Assembly (NCBI RefSeq): GCF_040096055.1
Contig: NZ_JBBMFK010000005.1
Location: 106,252 to 170,251, forward strand
Reading direction: 5' to 3'
Length of the DNA stretch: 64,000 nt
Origin: Pseudoflavonifractor intestinihominis
GTDB taxonomy: Bacteria; Bacillota; Clostridia; Oscillospirales; Oscillospiraceae
Below, piece by piece: positions 34,321 through 42,968 of this stretch. The position numbers and the translations under genes were made by a program. A model generated the notes under the pieces. The model was not told where the DNA came from. It searched no databases and saw only the letters and a list, made by a program, of their open reading frames with translations. Position 1 is the stretch's first letter; each line of letters opens with the position of its first letter.

Positions 34321-35342
34321 AGTACACCGTCCCCTGCCTGAAATGGAAGATCGCTCTTGGGTGCGTCGGGGTGATGGAGCCAGCAGGTGCAGGTGTGGTT
34401 CCCGGAGAAGGATACCTGGGGCGGCTTCTCTTCCGTGCAGATCTCCATGCACCAGGGGCACCGGGGGGCGAAGGGACAGCCCGCCGGGGGAGAGATCAGG
34501 TCGGGGGGCATGCCGTCAATGGACACCAGCTGCTTCTTCCCGTCCAGGTCCAGCCGGGGGATGGACCGGAGCAGGGACCAGGTGTAGGGGTGGCGCTGGT
34601 CGTAGAAGATGTCGTCCCGGGCGCCGTACTCCACGATGCGCCCGGCGTACACCACCGCGATGTTCTGGGCGATGTCCGCCACCACCCCCAGGTCGTGGGT
34701 GATGAGCAGCACGGACATGTTGAATTTCTGCTGCATCTCCTTGATGAGCTTGATGATCTGGGCCTGAATGGTCACATCCAGGGCGGTGGTGGGCTCGTCG
34801 GCGATGAGCAGCTTGGGGCCGCAGGCCAGGGCCATGGCGATCATAGCCCGCTGGCGCATGCCGCCGGAGAACTCATGGGGGTACTGCCTGGCCCGCTCCT
34901 GGGGCTGGGAGATGCCCACCAGGGAGAGCATCTCCACCGCGCGGGCCATGGCCTGGGCGCGGCCCGCCATATGGTGGACCGTCAGGTTCTCCGCGATCTG
35001 CCGCCCCACCGTCACCGTGGGGTTGAGGGCGGCCAGGGCGTCCTGAAAGATCATGGCGCACTCTTTGCCACGAAAGGCGGACCACTCCGCGGGGGTGAAG
35101 TCCAGCACGTTCTTCCCCTCAAAGAGCACCTGGCTGCCCGGCTTGACCTCGCCGGGGGGGCAGTTGATCAGCCCCATCAGGGCCTTGGCGCTCACCGACT
35201 TGCCGCAGCCCGACTCGCCCACCACGGCCAGGGTCTCGCCCCGCCCCATGGAGAAGGACAGGCCCCGCACCGCCTGGACCTCGCCGGCGTAGGTGCGGTA
35301 GGACACCCGCAAGTCCTTGACCTCCAAAAGCGTCTGACTCAC
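34314..35342 (-). CDS. Oligopeptide/dipeptide ABC transporter ATP-binding protein (OppD-like)
   Basis: 342 residues. Start chosen as GTG 35342 (MSQTLLEVKDL): AGGAGG is 6 nt before it but directly abuts the ATG at 35348. Walker A GESGCGKSV, signature FSGGMRQRAMIAMAL, Walker B LLIADEPTTALD, and C-terminal PPAGCPFAPRCPWCMEIC. It overlaps the M20 hydrolase gene, so the hydrolase lies inside the transporter operon. Pairs with OppF as the two ATPases. Confidence 0.92.
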   Translation of the reverse strand: MSQTLLEVKDLRVSYRTYAGEVQAVRGLSFSMGRGETLAVVGESGCGKSVSAKALMGLINCPPGEVKPGSQVLFEGKNVLDFTPAEWSAFRGKECAMIFQDALAALNPTVTVGRQIAENLTVHHMAGRAQAMARAVEMLSLVGISQPQERARQYPHEFSGGMRQRAMIAMALACGPKLLIADEPTTALDVTIQAQIIKLIKEMQQKFNMSVLLITHDLGVVADIAQNIAVVYAGRIVEYGARDDIFYDQRHPYTWSLLRSIPRLDLDGKKQLVSIDGMPPDLISPPAGCPFAPRCPWCMEICTEEKPPQVSFSGNHTCTCWLHHPDAPKSDLPFQAGDGVLC

Positions 35343-36475
35343 AGGCATCCTCCTCTCAGATATTCCTCCGCATAGCGGGCGTACAGCCGGCTGCCCGGCG
35401 CCAGGGCGTCCTCGTCCAGAGTGAAGCACTCGTGGTGGATAGGGTGGTCCCCGCCGGTGCCCAGAAAGGCGTACACCCCGGGGACACGCTGGGTGTAGTA
35501 GGAAAAATCGTCCGATCCGGTGCCCATGGGCAGCTCCGCCGCCTCCAGCAGTCCGGCGGCGGCCCGCTCCGCCACGGCGGAACAGGCGGCGTCGTTGACC
35601 ACGGGGGACAGGCCCATACCGCACTTCAGGTCTATGGTCACCCGGAAGGCCTCCGCCGTGCCCCGGAGCACCCGCTCCAACGCGGCGGGGAGCATCTCCT
35701 TCAGCGCCGGGTTCTGATACCGGATGGTGCCGGTGAGTTTGGCCTCGCCGGCCAGGATATTGGCGGCGGTACCGGCGTGGAAGGTGCCCACCGTGATGAC
35801 CACAAAGTCCCGGGGGCTCACCTCCCGGCTGACCACCGTCTGGAGGGCGGATACCATGGCGCAGGCCGCCGGGATGACGTCGATCCCCTCGTGGGGAGCG
35901 GAGCCGTGGCCGCTCTTGCCCCTGACGGTCAGGGAGAAGAAGCCGCAGCCGCTCATGCGCACCCCGGGCTGCACGCTGACCGCGCCGCAGGGCAGGTTAG
36001 GGGCCACGTGGACGGCAAAGGCTGTGTCCACGCCGTCCAGTATCCCGGCCTCCAGCAGGGCACGGCCCGCCCCGGCGAACTCCTCCGCCGGCTCAAACAC
36101 CAGCCGCACCCGGCCGGGCAGGGCCTCCCGCTCCTCCCACAGCAGGGCGGCGGCCCCCAGCAGCATGGCGGTGTGGGCGTCGTGGCCGCAGGCGTGCATC
36201 ACCCCGGGGACCCGGGAGGCGAAGGGCAGGCCGGTGGCCTCCTGGATGGGCAGGGCATCCATGTCCGCCCGCAGCAGCACAGTGGGGCCGGGGCGGCCGC
36301 CGGAAATCTCGGCCACCACGCCGGTTTCCCCCACCATATGGAAGGGGATGGACCGGGCGGACAGCTCTTCCTGCACCCGGCGGCTGGTCTCAAACTCCTT
36401 GAGCCCCAGCTCGGGCTCCTGGTGGAAGGCCCGGCGCAGGCCCACCACATAATCTCTGAGCATCTGTTCTTCCAT
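35339..36475 (-). CDS. M20-family amidohydrolase / N-acyl amino acid deacylase
   Basis: 378 residues from ATG 36475 (a GTG at 36487 overlapping the oppC stop as GTGA is possible). Metal-site motifs: LLRADMDALPI, HACGHDAHTAMLLGAA, FEPAEEFAGAG and the final HHECFTLDEDAL. The family includes hippurate hydrolases, IAA-amino-acid hydrolases and the N-acyl-cysteine deacylases. Sitting between oppC and oppD, it probably acts on the imported solute: removal of an N-acyl group from an amino acid conjugate is the best guess given the C-S lyase at the head of the block. Confidence 0.88.
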   Translation of the reverse strand: MEEQMLRDYVVGLRRAFHQEPELGLKEFETSRRVQEELSARSIPFHMVGETGVVAEISGGRPGPTVLLRADMDALPIQEATGLPFASRVPGVMHACGHDAHTAMLLGAAALLWEEREALPGRVRLVFEPAEEFAGAGRALLEAGILDGVDTAFAVHVAPNLPCGAVSVQPGVRMSGCGFFSLTVRGKSGHGSAPHEGIDVIPAACAMVSALQTVVSREVSPRDFVVITVGTFHAGTAANILAGEAKLTGTIRYQNPALKEMLPAALERVLRGTAEAFRVTIDLKCGMGLSPVVNDAACSAVAERAAAGLLEAAELPMGTGSDDFSYYTQRVPGVYAFLGTGGDHPIHHECFTLDEDALAPGSRLYARYAEEYLRGGCL

Positions 36476-36483
36476 GCCGCACC

Positions 36484-37407
36484 TCACTTGATGATCCTCG
36501 GCTCCAGGGCGCTGCGGAGCACATCTCCCAGCACGTTGAAGCTGAGCACCGTGATCAGGATCAAAAGCCCGGGGAACACGGCCAGCAGCGGGTTATAGAG
36601 AATCTCGCTCTGGGCGTTCTGGAGCATGGAGCCCCAGGAGGCGTTGGGCAGGCGCACACCGAAGCCCAGAAAGCTGAGGGAGGACTCGGTGAGGATGGCC
36701 CGGGCGATGGACAGGCTGGCCGCCACGATGATGGAGGAGCTCATGTTGGGGATGATGTGGCGGAAGATGATGACAAAGTCGCTGGTGCCCAGGTTCTTGG
36801 CCGCCAGCACAAAGTCCCGCTCCTTCAGGCTCATGGTCTCGGCCCGCACGATCCGGGCCACCCCCATCCAGGAGAAGATGGCGATGATGAAGATCATGGT
36901 GGGCAGGCCGGGCTTTATGTAGGCGTTGATGATGATGATGAGCAGGAAGGTGGGCACCGACATGATGATGTCCAGCAGGCGCATGAGCACCATATCCAGC
37001 GCGCCGCCCACGTAGCCGCTGACGGTGCCCACCACGGTGCCCAGGGCCACCGACACCAGCATGGAGAAAAAGCCCACGGTCAGGGACACCCGACCGCCGT
37101 ACAGGGACCGGGTGAAGTAGTCCCGGCCCAGGTCGTCGGTGCCGAAGGGGTGGGCCAGGCTGGGCAGGGCCAGCTTGTTCATCAGGTCGTACAGGTCCGG
37201 ATCGTAGGGGGACAGGGGGGCCAGAATGGAGGCGGCGATGATGATGATCATCAGCACCAGGCAGACCATGGCCAGCCGGTTGGCCCGCAGGGCCGCCCAC
37301 ACCCGGCTCAGGGCGCTGCGGTCGTAGGACACCTCAGCCTGGACCGGGGGATGGGTCACCCGCCGGAAACGAGCGGGTGCGATCGGGGAAGTCAATGTAC
37401 GCTCCAT
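36484..37407 (-). CDS. Oligopeptide/dipeptide ABC transporter permease (OppC-like)
   Basis: 307 residues with a cytoplasmic N-terminus, six helices and the binding-protein-dependent transport (EAA) loop in GVARIVRAETMSLKERDFVLAAKNLG. The GTDDLGRDYFTRSLYGGRVSLTVG segment is typical of OppC/DppC. It overlaps oppB by one base (TGATG). Forms the membrane channel with OppB. Confidence 0.93.
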   Translation of the reverse strand: MERTLTSPIAPARFRRVTHPPVQAEVSYDRSALSRVWAALRANRLAMVCLVLMIIIIAASILAPLSPYDPDLYDLMNKLALPSLAHPFGTDDLGRDYFTRSLYGGRVSLTVGFFSMLVSVALGTVVGTVSGYVGGALDMVLMRLLDIIMSVPTFLLIIIINAYIKPGLPTMIFIIAIFSWMGVARIVRAETMSLKERDFVLAAKNLGTSDFVIIFRHIIPNMSSSIIVAASLSIARAILTESSLSFLGFGVRLPNASWGSMLQNAQSEILYNPLLAVFPGLLILITVLSFNVLGDVLRSALEPRIIK

Positions 37408-38375
37408 CAGCCCTGCGCCTCCTTAAATCCGCTCTTGATGCGGGGGTCCGCCACATAGTAGAGCAGGTCCGCAATGAGATTTCCCACGATCAGGAGCAGG
37501 CAGGAGAGCATGGTGAAGCCCATGATCATGGGGTAGTTGAGATTGTTGATGGCCGACATGCCCAGGGTGCCCATGCCGGGCCAGCCGAACACAGACTCCA
37601 CGATGAAGGAGCCCGTCACCAGGCTGGAGAAGCGCATGCCCGCCAGGGTGATCACCGGCAGCAGGCAGTTCTTCAGCACGTGGCCGAAGAGAATGCCCCG
37701 CTGGGACACGCCCTTGGCCTTGGCAGTGAGCACATACTCCTCCTCCAGCTGGGAGATGGTGGTGGAGCGGATGTAGCGGGTGAAGGTGGCCACATTGCCC
37801 ACGCTCAGCACCAGGCTGGGCATGATGAGGTGGCGGATCAGATCCAGCAGACTGTCATCCCCGATGGTGTGGATGCCGCTGCTGGGCAGCACCTTCAGCA
37901 CCAGGGAGAACACGATGATGAGGATCAGGCCGAACCAGAAGGAGGGGATGGAGATGCCAATATAGGAGAAAAAGCTGATGACCTGGTCGGGCCACTGGTT
38001 CTTCTTCAGCCCTGCGATCAGGCCCAGGGGGATGGAGATCAGGAAGGACAGCACCAGGGAGGTGCCCATCAGCAGGATGGTGTTGGGCAGCACCTCCAGG
38101 ATGCGGTCGGCCACGGGCTGGGCGCTGTTGGTGAGGGAGTTGCCCAGATTGCCGTGGAGCACGTTGTTCAGCCAGCCCAGGTACTGGTCCACGATGGTGC
38201 CGTCCAGGCCCAGGTTGGCCCGCAGGGTGTCCATCTCCTCCTGGGTCATGTCGGGACGGATGTACATGTTCAGGGGGTCGCCAGGGGCGAAGTGGATGAT
38301 GAGAAAGGAAAAGATGGACACCAGCAGCAGCACCGGGATCAGCTGGAGCAGCCGCTTGGCGATGTGTTTGGCCAT
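37407..38375 (-). CDS. Oligopeptide/dipeptide ABC transporter permease (OppB-like)
   Basis: 322 residues, six helices. The N-terminus (KHIAKRLLQLIPVLLLVSIFSFLIIHFAPGDP) and EAA loop (YIRSTTISQLEEEYVLTAKAKGVS) are typical for OppB/DppB. It follows the binding-protein gene after a 93-nt gap holding hairpins, a common way to keep binding protein more abundant than the permeases. Confidence 0.93.
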   Translation of the reverse strand: MAKHIAKRLLQLIPVLLLVSIFSFLIIHFAPGDPLNMYIRPDMTQEEMDTLRANLGLDGTIVDQYLGWLNNVLHGNLGNSLTNSAQPVADRILEVLPNTILLMGTSLVLSFLISIPLGLIAGLKKNQWPDQVISFFSYIGISIPSFWFGLILIIVFSLVLKVLPSSGIHTIGDDSLLDLIRHLIMPSLVLSVGNVATFTRYIRSTTISQLEEEYVLTAKAKGVSQRGILFGHVLKNCLLPVITLAGMRFSSLVTGSFIVESVFGWPGMGTLGMSAINNLNYPMIMGFTMLSCLLLIVGNLIADLLYYVADPRIKSGFKEAQG

Positions 38376-38409
38376 GGGAGCACTCCTCTCAGACAGGGTA
38401 GGCGGAAAT

Positions 38410-38462
38410 GCACAGAACGGCCGCCCGGCGGACGGCCGTTCTGCTTCCGGACGGCCGGGCGG
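38410..38462 (-). repeat. Hairpins between binding-protein and oppB genes
   Basis: AGAACGGCCG...CGGACGGCCGTTCT forms a strong stem, followed by an overlapping GGCCGCCCGG repeat. There is no U-tract, so it is more likely to protect the upstream mRNA than to end transcription. Confidence 0.55.
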
Positions 38463-38468
38463 CCGGAA

Positions 38469-40103
38469 TCAGTTGGTCATGTAGAGATTGAGATAGTCCT
38501 CAAAGAGAGGCACCATGTCGATGGCGTCCACGCCCTTCAGGCGCTTGTCGGTGGCCACCACGAAGTTGGGGGAGGTGAGGGGGAACATGGTGTACACGTC
38601 CCGGATCTGCTCCTGAATCTCCTTGTAGATGGCGGCCCGCTCCTCGGGGTCGGTGGTGGCGTCGCCCTCGTTCCACAGGGCGGCGATCTCGTCGGTGGAG
38701 CAGATGTTCTTGGACAGGAAGCCCTCCAGGCTGAACATGTACTCGTCGCCCTGGTTGTCGCCGTTGGTGGAGTAACCGTTCAGGCCCAGCTCCCAGTCGC
38801 CGGCGTCGGTGTAGAAGAACACCTCAAAGAAGCCCTGGGTCTCATAGCCCTGGATCTCCACGTTCAGATTTACGGCCTTGAGCTGCTGCTGGATCATCAG
38901 CGCGCAGTTCTCCATGTTCTCGCGGCTGGAGTTGTACACCAGGCGGAAGGTCTCCCCCTCCACGCCGGCCTCGGCGATGAGCTCCTTGGCCCGCTCCAGG
39001 TCCTGGCTGTAGCCCTCCACGTCGCTGTAGTACAGGTTGGAGGGACAGAACACGGTCTTGGCCGCGGGGGCCAGATCGGTGGAGCCGTAGGCGCCGGCGA
39101 TGATCTCGTCCACGTTCAGGGCCAGGCAGATGGCCTCACGGACCCTGGGATCGCTGGTGAGGGGGCTGTTGGAGTTGAAGCCCATGTAGTTGATGCGGCC
39201 CTCGGTCAGGGTGTAGACCGAGTAGTTGGGGTCGTTGGAGTACTTCTCCAGCATGTCCTGGGTGGTCAGGCGGAGCACGGACAGCTCGCCGTTCTGGAAG
39301 GCGATCTCCTCGGTGCTGGCGTTGGGAATGATCTTGAACACCACGGACTCCAGGCTGGCGGGGCCCCGGTAGTAGTCGTCAAACCGCTCCAGCACCAGGC
39401 TCTCGCCCTTGTTCCACTCCTTCACCTTGAAGGGGCCGGAGCCCACGCCGCTGGTGGAGTTGATCTCCGCGCCCACCAGCACGGGGGTGTCCTCATATAC
39501 GTGCTTGGGCAGCAGCTTCAGGTTGCCCAGGGTGGCCTCATAGGAGGCGGAGACAGAGGGCAGGGTGACGGTGAAGGTGTAATCGTCCACCGCGGCCACC
39601 TGGACCGGCTCGCCGTTGACCTTGGTGCCGCTGGAGGCGTTGTTGTCCGGGTTGGACTTCATCTCAAAGTACCACAGCACATCCTCTGTGGTGATGGGCA
39701 CGCCGTCGTGCCACTTCAGGTTCTCCCGGAGCTTGACGGTGATGGTCAGGCCGTCCTCGCTGACCTCATGGCTCTCGGCCAGGTAGTACCGCACGCCGTC
39801 CTTGGAGACCACATACAGGGGGTCGTACACCGGCTTGAGCATGGTCATGCCCTCGTCGCCGGTCTCGTAGAGGATGTTCAGGCTGGAGATGTCGGTGGGC
39901 TCGCACATGATGAGGGTGCCGCCGTCCACCTTTTCACCGGTGGCGCTCGCCTCGGGAGCAGAGGCAGAGGGGGAGGCCTCCGGTGTGCCGGAGGCGGAGG
40001 GAGAGCCGGAGGGATCGCTGGCGGGCTGGGTGCAGCCGGCCAGGGCCGTGCCCAGCAGGCCCAGGGTGAGGGTGAGGGTCAGGAGTCGCTTTTTCCAGTT
40101 CAT
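38469..40103 (-). CDS. Oligopeptide/dipeptide-binding lipoprotein (SBP family 5)
   Basis: 544 residues from ATG 40103. Signal peptide with lipobox LAGC, then a Ser/Pro/Ala/Glu linker, then the SBP_bac_5 fold (YYLAESHEVSEDGLTITVKLRENLKWHDGVPITTEDVLWYF is the family core; NPDNNASSG and LDVEAIDMV-like parts follow). It catches the solute outside the membrane and passes it to OppBCDF. Residues that set specificity cannot be read by eye. The 29-nt gap to patB shows cotranscription. Confidence 0.93.
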   Translation of the reverse strand: MNWKKRLLTLTLTLGLLGTALAGCTQPASDPSGSPSASGTPEASPSASAPEASATGEKVDGGTLIMCEPTDISSLNILYETGDEGMTMLKPVYDPLYVVSKDGVRYYLAESHEVSEDGLTITVKLRENLKWHDGVPITTEDVLWYFEMKSNPDNNASSGTKVNGEPVQVAAVDDYTFTVTLPSVSASYEATLGNLKLLPKHVYEDTPVLVGAEINSTSGVGSGPFKVKEWNKGESLVLERFDDYYRGPASLESVVFKIIPNASTEEIAFQNGELSVLRLTTQDMLEKYSNDPNYSVYTLTEGRINYMGFNSNSPLTSDPRVREAICLALNVDEIIAGAYGSTDLAPAAKTVFCPSNLYYSDVEGYSQDLERAKELIAEAGVEGETFRLVYNSSRENMENCALMIQQQLKAVNLNVEIQGYETQGFFEVFFYTDAGDWELGLNGYSTNGDNQGDEYMFSLEGFLSKNICSTDEIAALWNEGDATTDPEERAAIYKEIQEQIRDVYTMFPLTSPNFVVATDKRLKGVDAIDMVPLFEDYLNLYMTN

Positions 40104-40132
40104 TGTGTACTCTCTTCCTTCCTGAATGGTGT

Positions 40133-41320
40133 TTATTGGCAGTGTGCGCGCAGCCGGCGCAGACACTCTTCCACATAGGCGCGGGGACAGGCCAGGTTGA
40201 CCCGCACGAAGCCCTCGCCGCCCGGCCCGAAGCTGGCGCCGTCGTTGAAGGCCAGTCCGCACTCCTCCGCAAAGAAGCGCTTCAGGTCCTTGGGGTCGCG
40301 GCCCAGGCCGGTGCAGTCCACCCAGACCATGTAGGTGCCCTCCGGACGGCGCACCCTCAGCTTGGGCAGCTCCGCCGCCACGGTGCCGCAGAACAGCGCC
40401 ATGTTGCCCTCCAGATAGGGGATCAGGGCGTCCAGCCAGCCCTCCGAATCCCGGTAGGCCGCCACCACGGCGGCCTCTGCAAAGGCATTGGCCGAAAAGG
40501 CGTGGTGATGGGCCACCACCGCCCGGTACTTGTTGCGCAGCTCCTCGTTGGGGATGATGATATTGGAGGCCTGGATGCCCGCGATGTTGAAGGTTTTGCT
40601 GGGGGCCGTGCACAGAATGGTGCGCTGGGCGATCTCCGGGGAGACATTGAGGAACAGGGTGTGGGGCCGGAACACCAGGTCGTGGTGGATCTCGTCGGCG
40701 ATGACGATCAGGTCGTGCCGCAGGCAGAAGTCCGCCAGGGCCTCCAGCTCCGCCCGGGTCCACACCCGGCCCACCGGGTTGTGGGGGGAGCAGAGCATCA
40801 GGGCTTTGGTGCGGGGGGTGAGGCGGCGCTCCATGTCGTCAAAGTCAAAGGTGTAGAACAGGTCCTCCTCCTTCAGGGGACACCGGACCGCCACACGGTT
40901 CCAGTCCTCCGCCGCGTGGAAGAAGGGGCCGTACACCGGGCTGGGGATGAGGATCTCATCCCCCGGCTCGGTCACCGCCTGAACAGCGAAGTTCAGGGCC
41001 GTGACCACCCCGGCGGTGAACACGATCCACTCCCGGGGCACGGAACAGCCGTGCCGGCGGGACATCCAGCCGGACACGGCCTCGTAGTACGCGGGGGAGA
41101 GCATGCCATAGCCAAATACACGCTGGTCCACCCGGCGGTGGAGGGCCTCCTGAATGGCAGGGGCCACGGGGAAGTCCATGTCTGCAATCCACATGGGGAG
41201 CAGATCCTTCCCGCCGAAAATGCGGTCCGCGCCGTCCCACTTGAGGGAGCTGGTGCCCCGGCGGGGTATCATTTCATCAAACTGATTATCCACTCTGCAC
41301 GCCTCGTTTTCCTGCCGCAT
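40133..41320 (-). CDS. PatB/MalY-type PLP-dependent C-S lyase
   Basis: 395 residues. The start region FDEMIPRRGTSSLKWD and MWIADMDFPVAPAI, and the PLP lysine in TAPSKTFNIAGIQASN, place it in the MalY/PatB group of class I/II aminotransferases. These cleave cystathionine and other cysteine S-conjugates to a thiol, pyruvate and ammonia. ATG 41320 is given; GTG 41293, with GAGG upstream, would start nearer the family N-terminus. First gene of the twelve-gene block, behind a promoter that resembles the yczE promoter. Confidence 0.88.
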   Translation of the reverse strand: MRQENEACRVDNQFDEMIPRRGTSSLKWDGADRIFGGKDLLPMWIADMDFPVAPAIQEALHRRVDQRVFGYGMLSPAYYEAVSGWMSRRHGCSVPREWIVFTAGVVTALNFAVQAVTEPGDEILIPSPVYGPFFHAAEDWNRVAVRCPLKEEDLFYTFDFDDMERRLTPRTKALMLCSPHNPVGRVWTRAELEALADFCLRHDLIVIADEIHHDLVFRPHTLFLNVSPEIAQRTILCTAPSKTFNIAGIQASNIIIPNEELRNKYRAVVAHHHAFSANAFAEAAVVAAYRDSEGWLDALIPYLEGNMALFCGTVAAELPKLRVRRPEGTYMVWVDCTGLGRDPKDLKRFFAEECGLAFNDGASFGPGGEGFVRVNLACPRAYVEECLRRLRAHCQ

Positions 41321-41375
41321 CCGGAGCCCGGGGGAAAAGACGCCCCGCCCCGGCGCGGAAATCTTCTGTCATAAA

Positions 41376-41430
41376 ACGGTAGCACGGTAAAACGGCTTAT
41401 GTCAACGATTACAGGTCTATCATTATAACA
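41376..41430 (-). promoter_or_regulatory. patB-block promoter region with a diverged PadR-type module
   Basis: Minus-strand TTGACA (41405-41400) lies in ATGT-N8-ACAG (41399-41414), one mismatch from the PadR consensus. The -10 would be TACCGT or CTACCG at about 41376-41382. The flanking bases (ACGGTAGCACGG and ATGTCAA..ATTACA) match the yczE promoter closely. Upstream, TGTTATAAT (41430-41422, minus) is a second, extended -10 promoter. Confidence 0.6.
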
Positions 41431-41723
41431 TTGAAACATCCTATCGAATTATCAAAAAAATTAATAAGAAAGGAGTCGAAAACGAGAGCAAATAAAACAG
41501 AGACGTGCAAGAAACGAAAAAAAAAATCACACTAAAACCGAGATGAATCCAGGGAAATGGGGGGAACTTACAGAGAATTCACAGTATGTTTACTCTGGGC
41601 TGGAGGCAGCGCGCAGAGCCGGAAGATATAATAGAGGCAACATCAAAAGGGCCTGACTCCGGCGGCGGCAGCCGCGGTATGCCTGCCCCTCGGGCCCCAT
41701 CCGGCGATGAGGAGGTCTGCGCC
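41431..41723. other. AT-rich intergenic stretch without a recognised gene
   Basis: This stretch is AT-rich with A-runs. An AGAAAGGAGT motif near 41467 is not followed by a credible start codon. A TATAAT at 41626-41631 may be the -10 of the small Cys-rich gene. Nothing else is visible. Confidence 0.5.
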
Positions 41724-41918
41724 ATGCTTCCCTGTCAAGACAGCTGCCCCGACTATCAGACGGGCTGCCACAAGCAGTGCCGGCGCTGGCGGGAATACCA
41801 ACAGCGCCAGCAGATCCAGCGGGCCCAGAAGACCACCTACCTGCGATTCTACCGGGAGCTGTGCGGCACCATCGCCCGCCAGCTGCGGGCCGACACCGCC
41901 CGGTATCCCATGTGGTGA
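41724..41918 (+). CDS. Small Cys-rich basic protein
   Basis: 64 residues from ATG 41724, with GAGGAGG upstream. The pattern CQDSCPDYQTGCHKQCRRW gives four to five closely spaced cysteines, followed by a long basic, Gln/Arg-rich helix (REYQQRQQIQRAQKTTYLRFYREL). It looks like the short zinc-knuckle-like hypothetical proteins frequent in clostridial genomes and prophages. Function unknown. It is monocistronic and followed by a terminator shared with the minus-strand flavoprotein gene. Confidence 0.6.
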   Translation: MLPCQDSCPDYQTGCHKQCRRWREYQQRQQIQRAQKTTYLRFYRELCGTIARQLRADTARYPMW

Positions 41919-41940
41919 GGCGCTGAAAAGGTACAAATAA

Positions 41941-41982
41941 AAACCTCCCAGGCCCGGACGGCTGTCCGGACCTGGGAGGTTT
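41941..41982. terminator. Bidirectional terminator
   Basis: AAACCTCCCAGG...CCTGGGAGGTTT with a nested CCGGACGGCTGTCCGG; lies between convergent genes. Confidence 0.88.
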
Positions 41983-42014
41983 GCTGCTTTTCAGGGAAAC
42001 AGGGGTTTACGCCC

Positions 42015-42911
42015 TCACATGGCGGCGTTGATGGCGGCAATGGCGCCGTCCGACACGGCGGTGGCCACCTGGCAGACCTGCTTGACCCGGATGTCGCCGG
42101 CAGCGTACACGCCGGGAATGGCGGTCTCCATCTTCTCGTTGGTGGGGATATAGCCGCCCTCCAGGGCAAGCTCGGTGTACAGCTCCGTGTTGGGGGTCAC
42201 ACCGGCGTACACAAAGACGCCGCAGCCCGGGTCCTCCACCGTCTCAATGGAGCCGTCCTTCTCGCTGGCAATCTCCAGCCGATCCACCCGGACGTCGCCG
42301 GAGACGGCGTGGAGCCGGGAGCCCAGACGCAGTTCGATGTTGCCCGCAGCGGCCACCTTCTCCCGGAACTCCGGGATGCAACCCAGCTGGTCCTCAAAGT
42401 GGATAATGGTCAGCTTCTTGGCCAGAGAGGCCAGATACAGGGCCTCCTTCACCGCGCCGTCCGCGCCGCCCACCACGTAGATGTTCCGGCCGGCGTAGTC
42501 CGCGCCGTCCTTGGCCGCATTCAGGCCGATGCCGTGGCCCGCCAGCTCCGCCTCGCCGGGGATGCCCAGCTTGCGGAGGGTGCCGCCGTTGGCCAGGATG
42601 ACCCGGCCGGCCTGATAGCTGCCCTTGTCGGTGCGCACCGTCTTGACCGGGCCGGTCAGGGTCACGCCGGTGACCGTCTCATAGGCGATCTCCACCCCGG
42701 CGGCCAGGGCCTGCTCCTTCATACGCCTGGCAAAAGTGGCGCCGGTCTCCCTGGCCTCCAGGGCGGTGTAGTGGGTGACGGTGGACACCTTGCCGATGAT
42801 GCCGCCCACCTGGGCCTTCTCCAGCACCAGGGTCTTCTTGCCCCGGCTGACCGCATAGATGCCCGCGCTGATGCCGGCAGGGCCGGCGCCGATGATGATG
42901 ATATCGTACAT
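42015..42911 (-). CDS. Thioredoxin-reductase-like flavoprotein lacking the CxxC pair
   Basis: 298 residues from ATG 42911. FAD motif IIGAGPAGISAGIYAV, NAD(P)-binding VVGGADGAVKEAL, and the C-terminal GVYAAGDIRVK are all in place, so the fold is of the TrxB class. At the position of the redox disulfide (usually CATCDG) it reads LNAAKDGADYAG: both cysteines are gone. It therefore cannot pass electrons to thioredoxin in the standard way, and resembles other CxxC-less flavin reductases. It lies 57 nt downstream of the YeiH gene on the same strand, probably one operon. Confidence 0.85.
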   Translation of the reverse strand: MYDIIIIGAGPAGISAGIYAVSRGKKTLVLEKAQVGGIIGKVSTVTHYTALEARETGATFARRMKEQALAAGVEIAYETVTGVTLTGPVKTVRTDKGSYQAGRVILANGGTLRKLGIPGEAELAGHGIGLNAAKDGADYAGRNIYVVGGADGAVKEALYLASLAKKLTIIHFEDQLGCIPEFREKVAAAGNIELRLGSRLHAVSGDVRVDRLEIASEKDGSIETVEDPGCGVFVYAGVTPNTELYTELALEGGYIPTNEKMETAIPGVYAAGDIRVKQVCQVATAVSDGAIAAINAAM

Positions 42912-42968
42912 AGCTGTCTTACTCCCTTTCAAAATACCGCAAAAGTGAATGGATGTTCAATGAAAGCC

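Noticed and set aside
37377..40178. Plus-strand open frame of 933 codons opposite oppB and the binding protein
   Set aside because: Antisense of clear ABC transporter genes with His/Gln/Gly-rich low-complexity sequence; no motif.
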